Positions 23,021 through 33,626 of a stretch of 41,697 bases of DNA are shown piece by piece. The position numbers and the translations under genes are program-made. Each line of letters starts with the position of its first letter. Positions within the stretch are counted from its first letter, which is position 1. The DNA lies in assembly GCA_004214055.1 (NCBI GenBank), contig SGYT01000004.1, positions 1 to 41,697 on the forward strand, written 5' to 3'. This stretch comes from Candidatus Actinomarinales bacterium. GTDB taxonomy: Bacteria > Actinomycetota > Acidimicrobiia > Actinomarinales > Actinomarinaceae. A model generated the notes under the pieces. The model saw nothing but the letters and a program-made list of their open reading frames with translations. It ran no database searches and had not been told where the DNA came from.

Positions 23021-23580
23021 TGGCTGAGGTAGAACTCCAGGAAAATGTAATTCATATAAATAGAGTTGCAAAAGTTGTAAAAGGAGGAAGAAATTTTGCT
23101 TTTACAGCTCTTGTCGCTGTTGGGGATGGAAAAGGCAATGCTGGTATTGGGTATGGAAAAGGCTCAGAAGTACCACTAGCTATTCAAAAAGCCATTGAAA
23201 ATGCAAAAAAGAATGTACAGAGTATTCCAATGGCGGGTTCCACTATAGTTCATACAATTACCGGTGAGCACGGTTCCTCAAAAGTTTTATTAAAACCAGC
23301 TGCTCCTGGAACAGGTGTAATTGCTGGTGGAGCTGCAAGACAAGTTTTAGAAGTTGCTGGAGTAAAAGATATTTTGGCAAAATCACTTGGTTCCCCAACA
23401 CATTTAAATGTTGCAAAAGCTACTATGAATGGACTATTAAACCAAAGAACTCCTGACAAAGTTGCTGCGTTAAGAGGCAAGAAACCTTCAGAAATAGCAC
23501 CACAAGGACTAGTTGATGCTTTTGAAAAGACAAAAGCAGAAAGAAAAACAGATTTAAAGGTAAAAGATGGCGAAAGTTAA
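23020..23580 (+). CDS. rpsE: 30S ribosomal protein S5
   Basis: [35 protein letters not shown]. Confidence 0.98.
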   Translation: MAEVELQENVIHINRVAKVVKGGRNFAFTALVAVGDGKGNAGIGYGKGSEVPLAIQKAIENAKKNVQSIPMAGSTIVHTITGEHGSSKVLLKPAAPGTGVIAGGAARQVLEVAGVKDILAKSLGSPTHLNVAKATMNGLLNQRTPDKVAALRGKKPSEIAPQGLVDAFEKTKAERKTDLKVKDGES

Positions 23581-23746
23581 AATTACATTGAAGAGAAGTC
23601 TTATTGGGCAAGGTCACAAATCAAGGGAAACTATAAAGTCTTTAGGTTTAAAAAAAATTAATTCATCAGTTCAAAGAGAGCTAGATGATAGCCTCTCAGG
23701 GATGCTTAATGTAGTAAGTCATCTGGTAACAGTAGAAGAAGTTTAG
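23567..23746 (+). CDS. rpmD: 50S ribosomal protein L30 (absent from ORF track)
   Basis: [59 protein letters not shown], 59 aa; overlaps rpsE by 14 nt. Confidence 0.94.
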   Translation: MAKVKITLKRSLIGQGHKSRETIKSLGLKKINSSVQRELDDSLSGMLNVVSHLVTVEEV

Positions 23747-23748
23747 CA

Positions 23749-24198
23749 ATGAGTAAATTACGATATCACCATTTAAAACCATCTCCTGGTTCATCAAAGT
23801 CAAAATTAAGAAAAGGCCGCGGTGAATCTGGAAAAAGAGGTAAAACAGCAGGAAGAGGTACAAAAGGTACAGGCGCTAGAAAAACAGTTCCGGCATATTT
23901 TGAAGGTGGCCAGATCCCACTTTATAGAAGGATACCGAAACTAAGAGGATTAAAAAATAAATCAAAGATGTCCTATGTTGTTGTAAACGTATCTGACCTT
24001 CAAGCTAAAAATTTGGAAGGTGAAGTTAATACAGACACACTAAGAGAAATGGGTTTAACAAGAAAAAAAGGGCTAGTAAAGATTTTAGGTAATGGTGAAA
24101 TTACTAACTCAGTTAATTTAAAAGTACATTCAGCAAGTGAATTAGCAAAAGAAAAAATTGAAAAAGCTGGTGGAACAATAGAGATTATAGAGGTTTAA
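23749..24198 (+). CDS. rplO: 50S ribosomal protein L15
   Basis: HHLKPSPGSSKSKLRKGRGESGKRGKTAGRGTKG. Confidence 0.97.
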   Translation: MSKLRYHHLKPSPGSSKSKLRKGRGESGKRGKTAGRGTKGTGARKTVPAYFEGGQIPLYRRIPKLRGLKNKSKMSYVVVNVSDLQAKNLEGEVNTDTLREMGLTRKKGLVKILGNGEITNSVNLKVHSASELAKEKIEKAGGTIEIIEV

Positions 24199-24199
24199 T

Positions 24200-25513
24200 T
24201 TGAAGCTATCAATTTTTAAATATATGTTTAAAATTCCTGATCTTAGGAAAAGAATAGTTTTCACTCTTTTAATGTTTGGTGTATATAGATTAGGTGCAGC
24301 AGTTCCTGTTCCAGGAGTTGACCTTGAAGCAGTTCAAAGATTAACAGAGTCAGGTACTCAGGCAGGAATTTATGGTCTACTTAATTTATTTTCAGGAGGA
24401 GCCCTAGAAACATTTTCTGTATTTGCTTTAGGGATAATGCCATATATTACAGCCAGTATCATACTTCAGCTTTTGACAGTTGTAATTCCGAGATTACAAA
24501 AATTACAAGAAGAAGGAGAATCAGGAAGAAAAATTATTACACAATGGACTCGTTATGTGACTGTTATTCTAGCTCTTCTTCAATCCACAGGATTAACATA
24601 TATATTTTCAAGGGGAAGCCTTACTGGTGGGATTTCATTAATTCCTAACTACACACCTTCAAGAGTAGGATTGATTGTTCTTACTATGACAGCAGGAACT
24701 GCATTTATAATGTGGCTTGGAGAATTGATTTCACAAAGAGGTATTGGTAACGGTATGTCTTTAATAATTTTTGCAAGTATTATTAGCCAATTACCTGCAA
24801 GTTTTGGCGGCGCTTACCAAGTAACAGCAGGCCAAGGAAGGATAGGTCAGTTTTCTGTATTAGTACTTATGTTTTTCTTAATGATTGTTGGGATTATTTA
24901 TGTTGAACAAGGACAAAGAAGGATTCCAATACAGTTTGCAAAACGTGTTAGAGGCAGGAAAGTCATGGGAGGACAAAGCACATATATCCCATTAAAGGTT
25001 AATAGTGCTGGAGTGATTCCAGTTATATTTGCTACAAGCGTTTTATTTTTTCCAGCATTAATTGCAACATCCTTACCCCAAGATAATAGAGTTACTGCAG
25101 CAATTAGAAACTGGATTGATGTAAATTTAGCAAACTCTCAAGGAACAAGTTGGTTTTATATATTTTTTCTAGGAATGCTGATTATATTTTTTACTTATTT
25201 TTATACAACTATTCAATTTGATCCTGTAAGGCAATCAGACATGATAAGAAGACAGGGAGGGTTTATACCAGGAGTAAGGCCGGGTATTTCAACAACTAAT
25301 TATTTATCCCATATTATTAATAGGATTACTTTGCCAGGTTCTGTATTTTTAGCATCTGTTGCTGTTCTCCCATCAATAGCATCTGCTATTTGGGATATAC
25401 CTCTTGGATTTAGTGGGATTTCAATTTTGATTACTGTTGGTGTTGCTTTAGAAACTATGAAGCAAGTGGATAGCCAATTAAGTATGAGAAACTATGAAGG
25501 ATTTATTGATTGA
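24200..25513 (+). CDS. secY: Preprotein translocase subunit SecY
   Basis: Multi-TM; LGIMPYITASIILQLL, GERGIGNG-like region, TTG start. Confidence 0.97.
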   Translation: MKLSIFKYMFKIPDLRKRIVFTLLMFGVYRLGAAVPVPGVDLEAVQRLTESGTQAGIYGLLNLFSGGALETFSVFALGIMPYITASIILQLLTVVIPRLQKLQEEGESGRKIITQWTRYVTVILALLQSTGLTYIFSRGSLTGGISLIPNYTPSRVGLIVLTMTAGTAFIMWLGELISQRGIGNGMSLIIFASIISQLPASFGGAYQVTAGQGRIGQFSVLVLMFFLMIVGIIYVEQGQRRIPIQFAKRVRGRKVMGGQSTYIPLKVNSAGVIPVIFATSVLFFPALIATSLPQDNRVTAAIRNWIDVNLANSQGTSWFYIFFLGMLIIFFTYFYTTIQFDPVRQSDMIRRQGGFIPGVRPGISTTNYLSHIINRITLPGSVFLASVAVLPSIASAIWDIPLGFSGISILITVGVALETMKQVDSQLSMRNYEGFID

Positions 25514-26067
25514 GTGATTTAGTAGTTTTTTTAGGGCCTCCCGGCGCTGGAAAAGGCACACAAGCATTAAGAATAGCTAAAAAATTTAACTTAACTCACA
25601 TTTCGACAGGTGATATGTTGAGAGATCATGTAAGTAGGCTTACTAATTTAGGAAAAGAAGCAAAATCTTTACTAGATGAAGGTAAATTGGTTCCCGATAA
25701 TCTTGTAATAAAAATGCTTACTGAAAAACTCAGAGAAGGAGATTCATCTAGAGGAGCCATACTTGATGGATTTCCTAGAACTTTAAAACAAGCTGAAAGC
25801 TTAGATGAAATTAGAGATAATTTTCCTGTAAAAAAAGTAATAGTCTTTGAAGCAGGTAAAGATGAATTGATTAAAAGAATATTACTAAGAGGGAAAACTA
25901 GCGGAAGGTCCGACGATACAGAGGATTCAATTACTGTAAGGCTTGAGGTTTATGAACAAGATACAGAACCTTTAATTGATTTTTATGAGCAAAAAGCAAT
26001 GGTTATAAGAATTAATGCTGTAGGTGGTGTTGATGATATTTATAAACAAATCTCTAAAGAATTTTAG
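25510..26067 (+). CDS. adk: Adenylate kinase (short-lid form)
   Basis: FLGPPGAGKGTQALRIAKKFNLTHISTGDMLR; TTGA overlap with secY. Confidence 0.97.
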   Translation: MSDLVVFLGPPGAGKGTQALRIAKKFNLTHISTGDMLRDHVSRLTNLGKEAKSLLDEGKLVPDNLVIKMLTEKLREGDSSRGAILDGFPRTLKQAESLDEIRDNFPVKKVIVFEAGKDELIKRILLRGKTSGRSDDTEDSITVRLEVYEQDTEPLIDFYEQKAMVIRINAVGGVDDIYKQISKEF

Positions 26068-26076
26068 ATTTAGGAT

Positions 26077-26844
26077 ATGTTAACTTACAAAACTTCCGAA
26101 GATTTTATAAAGATGAGTAAAGCTGGAAAGGTAGTTTCAAATATACATTATGAAATATATCAGAATACAAAACCTGGTATGAAACTAAAAGAGCTTGATG
26201 ATATTGCAAAAAAAATAATTGAAAAATCTAATGTCGAATCAAGTTTTTTAGGATACCCCCAACCAGGGACGATAGATTTTCCAGGATATATATGTGCATC
26301 ACCAAATGAAGTTATAGTACATGGAATACCTAATGAATATGTAGTTCAAGACGGAGACATACTTTCAATTGATGCAGGAGTAATTTATCAAGGTTATCAC
26401 GCAGACGCAGCTTTCACTTTTGGAATAGGAGAAGTGTCAGAAAAAGATAAAGAATTAATGAAAATCACTAAATATGCTTTAAATGAAGGAATTAATTTGG
26501 TTCAGGATGGTCAAAAATTAGGAACCATTGGCCATAGAATAGACGAAATTGCATCAAAAAATAACTTTGGCAACGTTCGAAATTATGTCGGACACGGAAT
26601 TGGCTTAGAGATGCATGAAGCGCCACAAGTTCCACATTATGGTGAAAAAGATACAGGTTTTGAACTTAAAACAGGTATGGCTATTTGTATTGAGCCAATG
26701 TTTAACATTGGTTCTGAAGAAACAGTGGTTGATGAGGATGGATGGACCGTCAAAACGGCAGACTCATCAAAATCTGCACATTTTGAACATACAATTGGAC
26801 TAACAGAAGAAGGAACACGTGTTTTCACTGAAAACTTATTTTAA
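26077..26844 (+). CDS. map: Type I methionine aminopeptidase
   Basis: DILSIDAGVIYQGYHADAAFTF; YVGHGIGLEMHEAPQVPHYG. Confidence 0.97.
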   Translation: MLTYKTSEDFIKMSKAGKVVSNIHYEIYQNTKPGMKLKELDDIAKKIIEKSNVESSFLGYPQPGTIDFPGYICASPNEVIVHGIPNEYVVQDGDILSIDAGVIYQGYHADAAFTFGIGEVSEKDKELMKITKYALNEGINLVQDGQKLGTIGHRIDEIASKNNFGNVRNYVGHGIGLEMHEAPQVPHYGEKDTGFELKTGMAICIEPMFNIGSEETVVDEDGWTVKTADSSKSAHFEHTIGLTEEGTRVFTENLF

Positions 26845-26852
26845 ATTAATGT

Positions 26853-26880
26853 TTGTAATAGATTCAAATCGCATTATTCT
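26853..26880 (+). promoter_or_regulatory. Putative promoter upstream of infA
   Basis: TTGTAA (26853-26858), 16-nt spacer, TATTCT (26875-26880). Confidence 0.45.
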
Positions 26881-26909
26881 GGTAAGTCGGTCTTAAAATC
26901 AAGGTTAAT

Positions 26910-27134
26910 TTGGTAGAAAAAGAAAAAAATATAATAAAGGTTCAGGGAAAAGTAACTGAAACGTTACCAAACGCTTCTTTTAAGGTTGAGCTTGAAAGTG
27001 GTGCTGAAATATTAGCTCACGTATCGGGTAAAATGAGGATGAGATATATAAGAATCCTTCCTGGCGACATTGTTGAGATGGAAGTATCACCTTATGACCC
27101 TACAAGAGGTAGGATAACTTGGAGACATAAATGA
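26910..27134 (+). CDS. infA: Translation initiation factor IF-1
   Basis: [54 protein letters not shown] start. Confidence 0.97.
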   Translation: MVEKEKNIIKVQGKVTETLPNASFKVELESGAEILAHVSGKMRMRYIRILPGDIVEMEVSPYDPTRGRITWRHK

Positions 27135-27247
27135 AAGTAAAAGCAAGTATTAAAAAGAGGGGCCCCAACGACCAGATTGTAAGAAGAAAAGGGAAGCTTT
27201 ATGTTATTAATAAAAGAAACCCTAGAAACAAACAGAGACAAGGTTAA
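27131..27247 (+). CDS. rpmJ: 50S ribosomal protein L36, Cys-free form (absent from ORF track)
   Basis: [38 protein letters not shown], 38 aa; ATGA overlap with infA; no cysteine. Confidence 0.95.
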   Translation: MKVKASIKKRGPNDQIVRRKGKLYVINKRNPRNKQRQG

Positions 27248-27253
27248 ACAGTA

Positions 27254-27631
27254 ATGGCTAGAATTTCGGGAATAGACATACCTAGAGAAAAAAGAGTTAT
27301 AGCTTCGTTAAGATACATTCATGGTGTTGGAGCAAAAAGAGCAGAGGATATTTGTGTTGACTTAAAAATTGACCCAGATATAAGAGTTAGTAATTTAACA
27401 AACGATGAAATTGCACAAATTAGAAAATACATTGAAGCAAACTTTAGAGTTGAGGGAGACTTAAGAAGAGACGTATCACAGAATATAAGAAGAAAAACTG
27501 AAATAGGAACATACCAAGGTGCTAGGCATAGATCAGGACTTCCTGTTAGAGGACAGAGAACACATACCAATGCACGAACAAGGAAAGGCCCAAGATTTGC
27601 AGTTGCCGGTACGAAAAAGGTACTTAAATAA
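27254..27631 (+). CDS. rpsM: 30S ribosomal protein S13
   Basis: [26 protein letters not shown]. Confidence 0.98.
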   Translation: MARISGIDIPREKRVIASLRYIHGVGAKRAEDICVDLKIDPDIRVSNLTNDEIAQIRKYIEANFRVEGDLRRDVSQNIRRKTEIGTYQGARHRSGLPVRGQRTHTNARTRKGPRFAVAGTKKVLK

Positions 27632-28014
27632 TGGTTGATGCAAAGTCAAAAAAGAAAAACAAAAGAAGAGTATCTTCAGGAGTAGCACATATTAAGGCAA
27701 GTTTTAATAATACGATTATAAATATTGCAGATAAAAACGGAGAGACAATTATTTGGACATCTGCTGGCTCCGTAGGATTTAAAGGTTCTAGAAAGTCAAC
27801 TCCTTACGCTGCACAGGTTGCAGCCGAAGAAGCCGTCAGAAAAGCAACCGAATTTGGTGTACATAAATTAGATATTGTAATTAGTGGTACAGGCGCTGGA
27901 AGAGAAACAGCAGTAAGAACTTTACAAAATATGGGCATGGATGTAGGCACAATAAAAGATATAACACCAACACCACACAATGGGTGTAGACCGAAGAAAA
28001 GGAGGAGAGGATAA
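27631..28014 (+). CDS. rpsK: 30S ribosomal protein S11
   Basis: [46 protein letters not shown]. Confidence 0.98.
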   Translation: MVDAKSKKKNKRRVSSGVAHIKASFNNTIINIADKNGETIIWTSAGSVGFKGSRKSTPYAAQVAAEEAVRKATEFGVHKLDIVISGTGAGRETAVRTLQNMGMDVGTIKDITPTPHNGCRPKKRRRG

Positions 28015-28628
28015 TGGCTAGATACACTGGTCCAAGAGTTAGAGTCTCTAGGAGGATTGGTTTTAATGTTTTTGAAAATAAAAAAGGAGACAAAGCACTC
28101 CAGGATAGACCCTACCCGCCAGGTGAAAATGGAAGAAAACGAATGCGTGAGACTGATTACGGGACTCAATTAAAAGAAAAGCAAAAAGTTAGGTATATGT
28201 ATGGTGTTATGGAAAAACAATTCCGCAATTATTACAAATTAGCTTCTAGAATGCCAGGAATTACAGGTGAAAACTTACTTATTCTACTTGAGTCAAGATT
28301 AGATAATGTTATATATCGATCAGGATTTGCTTCATCTAGGCCACAAGCAAGGCAGTTAGTTTCTCATCGACATTTTAAAGTTAATGGAAAATTAGTAGAT
28401 ATTCCTTCAATACAGGTAAAGGAAGGAGATAAAATAGAAATTAAAGACAAGAGTCAAGATTTAATAATTATACAGCATAGCATAGATACTGGCCAAGATA
28501 GAGAACAAGCATCATGGCTAAATGTAAATAAAAATAAAAAAAATATAGAAGTTTTATCAGCACCATCAAGGATTGACGCAAGTCAACAAATTGAAGAACA
28601 ACTAATAGTAGAGCTTTATTCAAAATAA
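28014..28628 (+). CDS. rpsD: 30S ribosomal protein S4
   Basis: [51 protein letters not shown]. Confidence 0.98.
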   Translation: MARYTGPRVRVSRRIGFNVFENKKGDKALQDRPYPPGENGRKRMRETDYGTQLKEKQKVRYMYGVMEKQFRNYYKLASRMPGITGENLLILLESRLDNVIYRSGFASSRPQARQLVSHRHFKVNGKLVDIPSIQVKEGDKIEIKDKSQDLIIIQHSIDTGQDREQASWLNVNKNKKNIEVLSAPSRIDASQQIEEQLIVELYSK

Positions 28629-28653
28629 ACTATTTTAGAGAGGAGATTGAAAG

Positions 28654-29613
28654 TTGCTAATACTACAAAGACCAGAAATATCAATTGAAGAGGTAAGTGA
28701 AAATAGGTCAAGATTCACGATCGAGCCTTTAGAGCCAGGTTTTGGCTTAACACTAGGTAACACAATGAGGAGAGCTTTGCTCTCTAGGGTGCCTGGGGTT
28801 GCTGTAACAGGTGTGAAGATTGAAGGTGTTAATCATGAATTTACTTCAATTCCAGGAGTTGTAGAAGATGTATTAGATGTTCTCTTAAATCTGAAAAGGC
28901 TAGTTTTGCAAGTCGAAGATTTAGAAGATCATACTTTAACAGTAAAAGCTAAAGGGCCAGGGGAAGTGAATGCTTCTCAGATTCAATGTCCTGCAGGTGT
29001 AGAAGTAGTAAATACAGATTTAATGATTTGCACTTTATCTAATGATGCAAATCTAGATATGGAAGTTTCTATATCGCATGGTGTTGGCTATATTCTAGCT
29101 GAAAAAAATAAAACAAGTGATCCAGCTTTTATTCCTATAGATTCTATTTTTTCACCAATTATTAAAGTGAATTACTCTGTTTCTCCAACACAAGTTGGTC
29201 AAGTAACAAACTATGATAAGTTAACTCTTGATGTTGAAACTGATGGTTCAATAAAACCAACTGAATCAATATCTTCTGTTGGGAAAACCTTAGGTGAATT
29301 ATGGAAGCTGTTTGCTGATATAGATGAAGGAGTTGGACTTGAACTAGGGGAATTAACAATTTCTGAAGGAAGTTCTCCCGATTTATCATTATCAGTTGAT
29401 GCACTGGACCTTTCAGAGAGGCCAAGAAACTGTTTGGGAAGAGAAAATATTACAACAGTTGGACAAATACTCGAATATACAGAAGATGATTTGTTAAATC
29501 TTACAAATTTTGGCCAAAAAAGTCTTGATGAACTTGTTTCCAAGTTAGATGAATTAGGATTAAGCCTACCTACCAGTTCAGATCTTGATTCTGGAGAAAA
29601 TCCTGATGCCTAA
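28654..29613 (+). CDS. rpoA: DNA-directed RNA polymerase subunit alpha
   Basis: [36 protein letters not shown] and [27 protein letters not shown] start. Confidence 0.98.
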   Translation: MLILQRPEISIEEVSENRSRFTIEPLEPGFGLTLGNTMRRALLSRVPGVAVTGVKIEGVNHEFTSIPGVVEDVLDVLLNLKRLVLQVEDLEDHTLTVKAKGPGEVNASQIQCPAGVEVVNTDLMICTLSNDANLDMEVSISHGVGYILAEKNKTSDPAFIPIDSIFSPIIKVNYSVSPTQVGQVTNYDKLTLDVETDGSIKPTESISSVGKTLGELWKLFADIDEGVGLELGELTISEGSSPDLSLSVDALDLSERPRNCLGRENITTVGQILEYTEDDLLNLTNFGQKSLDELVSKLDELGLSLPTSSDLDSGENPDA

Positions 29614-29956
29614 ACCAACTAAAGGTAAAAGACTTGGTGGTTCCCCAGCGCATGAGGATCAAATTATTAGCAACCTAATTAGGGCATTAATTCAACATGA
29701 AAAAATTGAAACAACAATTACAAAAGCTAAGATTGTTAAGCCTTACGCAGAGAAAGTTATAACAAAAGCAAAAAAAGGAACGTTACATGATAGAAGGCAG
29801 GTTTTAAAGATGATTCAAGATAAAGCTGTTGTAGCAAAACTTTTTGATGAAATTGGTCCAAAATATGTTGAAAGAAACGGTGGGTATACAAGAATTACAA
29901 GAACAACTCATCGTAAAGGTGATAAAACAGAGTTAGCTGTTATAGAATTAGTTTAA
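29606..29956 (+). CDS. rplQ: 50S ribosomal protein L17 (start adjusted to ATG 29606)
   Basis: [37 protein letters not shown]. Confidence 0.96.
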   Translation: MPKPTKGKRLGGSPAHEDQIISNLIRALIQHEKIETTITKAKIVKPYAEKVITKAKKGTLHDRRQVLKMIQDKAVVAKLFDEIGPKYVERNGGYTRITRTTHRKGDKTELAVIELV

Positions 29957-29957
29957 T

Positions 29958-30506
29958 TTGAATACTTTAAAAGAGGTATGGCAACAATTTAAACTTTTTA
30001 TAAGATTTGATATTGATACTTTACAAAAAATAAGTAATGATAGATATGAGTCGGGAAATGCATTTTTCATTGTATTTTTAAGTTTATTTTCTCTCTATTT
30101 TCCAGTAATTCTTAGTGTTAGGACGAACAATTTATCTGATATAGTATTTTTTGGTATTTTAGATGGCGCTTTTGCCTGGGTATTTGCAAGTCTTGGGATG
30201 TGGTTTTTGATAAGTAAAGTTTTTAAAGAGACTTTAGATCTTAATTCAATAATTTCAATAACAGGATATACACACGGATTAGTTTCTTTCATAAGTCTTG
30301 GAGTATTTATACAAGTATATTTTTCGTTCATTGACTTAAGAGCAATTCAAATTTTAACATTAGGGATATTTTTCTGGATGTATTTAGCAATTACAAAATC
30401 ACTAGAGAATGCTTTTTTTATTGAAAAAAACAATGCAAAACTTTCAAGCGCTGTTTTTTTATTTATTATTATTTGGACATCAGGACCTTTAAAAATTGTG
30501 TTCTAA
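29958..30506 (+). CDS. Multi-TM membrane protein, Yip1-like topology
   Basis: 182 aa, about five hydrophobic segments, soluble N-terminus; TTG start 2 nt after rplQ. Confidence 0.6.
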   Translation: MNTLKEVWQQFKLFIRFDIDTLQKISNDRYESGNAFFIVFLSLFSLYFPVILSVRTNNLSDIVFFGILDGAFAWVFASLGMWFLISKVFKETLDLNSIISITGYTHGLVSFISLGVFIQVYFSFIDLRAIQILTLGIFFWMYLAITKSLENAFFIEKNNAKLSSAVFLFIIIWTSGPLKIVF

Positions 30507-31233
30507 ATTTAATAATTATAAAATTGAAATTTCCTACGATGGTTCACATTTTCATGGTTTTCAGAAACAATCAGATCTTAAGACAGTCCAGTCTGTTATT
30601 GAAGAGTCAATTGATTTAATTTTAAACAATTATAAGTTAAATTATGCTGGCAGAACCGATGCTGGTGTTCATGCAAAATCTCAAATTATTAGCTTAAGTA
30701 CAAGTGGCAGCGTAAATACAGCTTTTTTAAAATCTCTCGATTCGCTTGTTGGTCCTGAAATTAAAATCAAAAAAATACAAAAAATTAATAATTCATTTCA
30801 TCCCAGATTTGATGCAAAATCAAGGGTATATAAATATTTTCTTCAGAGTAGTAATACTTCTGAGCCCTATAATCGAAATTACAGTTATTTAGTAAAAACC
30901 AAAATTGAATTGAATGAATTGAAGTCTGTAGAGAGATTATTTATAGGAAAAAAAAATTTTAAAAATTTTTCAAAATTAAGAAAAGGACAAGATCCCTTTA
31001 GAGAGATAACAAAAAGTAAATGGTCAAAGAGAGATGGCTATTTTATATATACTATAGAAGGCAATTCTTTCTTACATAACATGGTGAGAGCAATAGTAGG
31101 TTGTCAGTTGGCGGTTGTTGAAAATAAAATTTCAAAGAAAGAACTAGCAAGTTCATTGATTCAACCGCAAAAAAAACGATTTAATTATATAGCCCCAGCA
31201 CATGGTTTATATTTATGGAAAATAAAATACTAG
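30496..31233 (+). CDS. truA: tRNA pseudouridine synthase A
   Basis: ISYDGSHFHGFQKQ; YAGRTDAGVHAKSQI; SFLHNMVRAIVG. Confidence 0.95.
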   Translation: MCSKFNNYKIEISYDGSHFHGFQKQSDLKTVQSVIEESIDLILNNYKLNYAGRTDAGVHAKSQIISLSTSGSVNTAFLKSLDSLVGPEIKIKKIQKINNSFHPRFDAKSRVYKYFLQSSNTSEPYNRNYSYLVKTKIELNELKSVERLFIGKKNFKNFSKLRKGQDPFREITKSKWSKRDGYFIYTIEGNSFLHNMVRAIVGCQLAVVENKISKKELASSLIQPQKKRFNYIAPAHGLYLWKIKY

Positions 31234-31256
31234 TTTTCTTAAATATGAAAGCAATT

Positions 31257-31262
31257 TATAAT
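31257..31262 (+). promoter_or_regulatory. Putative -10 element upstream of rplM-rpsI
   Basis: TATAAT in the truA-rplM spacer; weak -35. Confidence 0.4.
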
Positions 31263-31294
31263 AAAAGCTCGTTAAGATTCTATGGGTTTACAAA

Positions 31295-31750
31295 ATGAAT
31301 ACAAAAACGACATTTAAAGGTATAGAAGCGTCAGATCGTAAATGGCATTTAGTAGATGCGTCTAACTTGCCACTAGGAAGATTAGCTAGTGAGATAGCAC
31401 AAATTCTAAGAGGTAAACATAAACCAGAATATGCACCACATTTAGATGTTGGAGATTATGTTGTTGTTATAAATGCTGATAAAATTCAAATAACAGGAAA
31501 CAAAGCAGAACAAAAGATTTACTATACTCACTCTGGATATCCAGGTGGAATTAAAGAAGAATCTTTTTCATCACTTAAAAAAAGAAAATCAGAAAAGATT
31601 ATTGAGAGAGCTGTTTGGGGTATGTTGCCAAAAAACAGATTAGGCAGGTCAACTATTAAAAAACTCCATATTTATTCTTTAGACAAACATCCACATGGGG
31701 CTCAAAATCCCGTAGAATTAAATTTTGATATAAAGAAAGTAGAAGAGTAA
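31295..31750 (+). CDS. rplM: 50S ribosomal protein L13
   Basis: WHLVDASNLPLGRLASEIAQILRGKHKPEYAPHLDVGDYVVVINADKI. Confidence 0.98.
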   Translation: MNTKTTFKGIEASDRKWHLVDASNLPLGRLASEIAQILRGKHKPEYAPHLDVGDYVVVINADKIQITGNKAEQKIYYTHSGYPGGIKEESFSSLKKRKSEKIIERAVWGMLPKNRLGRSTIKKLHIYSLDKHPHGAQNPVELNFDIKKVEE

Positions 31751-32139
31751 TGGTAGATGTTTTGCTAGGTACCGGAAGAAGAAAAACATCAGTAGCGAGG
31801 GTAATGCTCTCTGAAGGATCTGGAGAATATACATTTAATGGAAAAAATATAGAAGAATATTTTCCAAGCCCCTCTATGAGGATGAAAATAAATAAACCTT
31901 TTGAAGTAGTTGATTTAGAAAAAAAATTTGATTTGAAAGTAAATCTGAATGGTAGTGGATTATCAGCACAAGCTGATGCAGTAGCCTTAGGTATTTCTCG
32001 AGCACTAATTAAATATAATCCAGATTTGAGAGATAAACTCAAAAAAGCTGGGTTGCTAACTAGAGATGCAAGAAAAGTTGAACGCAAGAAATACGGATTA
32101 AAAAAAGCACGAAGAGCTGAGCAGTTCACAAAACGATAA
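31750..32139 (+). CDS. rpsI: 30S ribosomal protein S9
   Basis: GTGRRKTSVARVMLSEGSGEYTFNGK; KYGLKKARRAEQFTKR. Confidence 0.98.
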   Translation: MVDVLLGTGRRKTSVARVMLSEGSGEYTFNGKNIEEYFPSPSMRMKINKPFEVVDLEKKFDLKVNLNGSGLSAQADAVALGISRALIKYNPDLRDKLKKAGLLTRDARKVERKKYGLKKARRAEQFTKR

Positions 32140-32146
32140 TACCTCA

Positions 32147-33451
32147 TTGAAAAAATATTTTGGTACCGATGGAATCAGGGGAATCCCTGAAAAGTCTCTT
32201 GAAGAAGTAACAGTAAAAAAGATTTGTGCCTCAGTTGAAAAAATACTGGAGCCAAATTCAATAGCTTTAATTTTAGATACAAGACAATCATGTGATCAAA
32301 TTACAGATTGGATTGTAAAAGGTTTTTCAGAAAAAATTACAATAACAAATTATGGAGTTTTGCCTTCAGGGTCTATGCCAATTTTGTTAGAAGCTTTCAA
32401 TGAAGATCTTGGCATTGTAATTTCTGCTTCACACAATCCATCAGAGTACAATGGAATAAAACTTATTGGAAAGAATGGATCGAAGTTAGATGACGATATG
32501 GAGATTCAAATCGAGAAAGAACTTAATAATGTTAAAGAGCCTGATAAGTATTCAAAAGTCAATAATTCAATTAAAGGATATGAAGTTTATCTTGAATTTT
32601 TAAAGAGTGTTAATAATTTAAAATTAGATAAATTTGATTTAATGATCGATGCTGCAAATGGTTCGGCATATAAAATTATTGATGAGCTACTTAATGATAA
32701 AAAAGCTAATTTTAATTTAATTTCTAATAACCCTGATGGAAAAAATATAAATCAAGATTGTGGTGCTACATATCCAGAGAACCTTCAAAAAAATATCTCA
32801 AAGGGGCAAATAGGAATATCGTTTGATGGAGATGCTGATAGATTAATAATGATTGATGAGAATCAGCAAGTTGTTAATGGAGATGTTTTATTGACTATAT
32901 TGTCAAAATATTTGCATGAAAAAGGTAATTTAAATGGTGATATTGTAGTAGGTACAGTTATGTCTAATTATGGATTTAAAGCTGCAATGACTGATTTTGG
33001 TTTTCAACTGATTGAAACTCCAGTTGGAGATAAATATGTTGCTGAAGCTATGAAAAAAAATAATGCAAAACTTGGTGGAGAGCAATCAGGACATATAATA
33101 TTAAAAGATTATTTACCAGTTGGAGATGCCTTAGTTACTTGTCTTTTAGTTTTGGAAGCTATAGATTATTTTGGTATATCTATAGTTGATTTTAGAGAAA
33201 AATATCTAACTGAGTATCCTCAAAAATTATCCAATATTGAATTAGAAAACTCTATTAGCGATGAACAGCTTGAATTTATTAATCAAATAGCACTAGAGAT
33301 GTCAATAAAATTAGATTTAGATGGTAGATATCTGATAAGAAATTCAGGAACAGAGCCATTATTAAGGGTTTTAGTTGAAGCCAGAAGCCAAGATTCAATG
33401 GAAAGTTTCTCTAATGAATTACTTACAAAAATTAATAATTACCTGAATTAA
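32147..33451 (+). CDS. glmM: Phosphoglucosamine mutase
   Basis: KYFGTDGIRGIP; VISASHNPSEYNGIKL; SFDGDADRLIMID; TTG start. Confidence 0.97.
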   Translation: MKKYFGTDGIRGIPEKSLEEVTVKKICASVEKILEPNSIALILDTRQSCDQITDWIVKGFSEKITITNYGVLPSGSMPILLEAFNEDLGIVISASHNPSEYNGIKLIGKNGSKLDDDMEIQIEKELNNVKEPDKYSKVNNSIKGYEVYLEFLKSVNNLKLDKFDLMIDAANGSAYKIIDELLNDKKANFNLISNNPDGKNINQDCGATYPENLQKNISKGQIGISFDGDADRLIMIDENQQVVNGDVLLTILSKYLHEKGNLNGDIVVGTVMSNYGFKAAMTDFGFQLIETPVGDKYVAEAMKKNNAKLGGEQSGHIILKDYLPVGDALVTCLLVLEAIDYFGISIVDFREKYLTEYPQKLSNIELENSISDEQLEFINQIALEMSIKLDLDGRYLIRNSGTEPLLRVLVEARSQDSMESFSNELLTKINNYLN

Positions 33452-33462
33452 AGAATTTAAGT

Positions 33463-33468
33463 TATAAT
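33463..33468 (+). promoter_or_regulatory. Consensus -10 (TATAAT) upstream of the glmS ribozyme
   Basis: TATAAT at 33463-33468; predicted TSS about 33474-33476. Confidence 0.6.
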
Positions 33469-33488
33469 TGCATAACGAGCAAATATTA

Positions 33489-33626
33489 GCGCCAGGCCTT
33501 TGATTAGGTGACGAGGAAGTGTGTTATCGAAACATTCGGCGGATGCACACTCGGCTCTGCAGTCGTAATAGATTGTTTAAAAACAGAAAGAAATTTCTGA
33601 ACAGAGACAATTTAGTGCAGTCTTAT
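33489..33626 (+). ncRNA. glmS ribozyme (GlcN6P-activated self-cleaving riboswitch)
   Basis: GCGCCAG...TGACGAGG...AGTGTG TTATCGAAACATTCGGCGGATG CACACT core plus nested CTGCA/TGCAG, ATTGT/ACAAT and CAGAAA/TTTCTG stems; directly upstream of glmS; predicted cleavage between A33488 and G33489. Confidence 0.96.
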
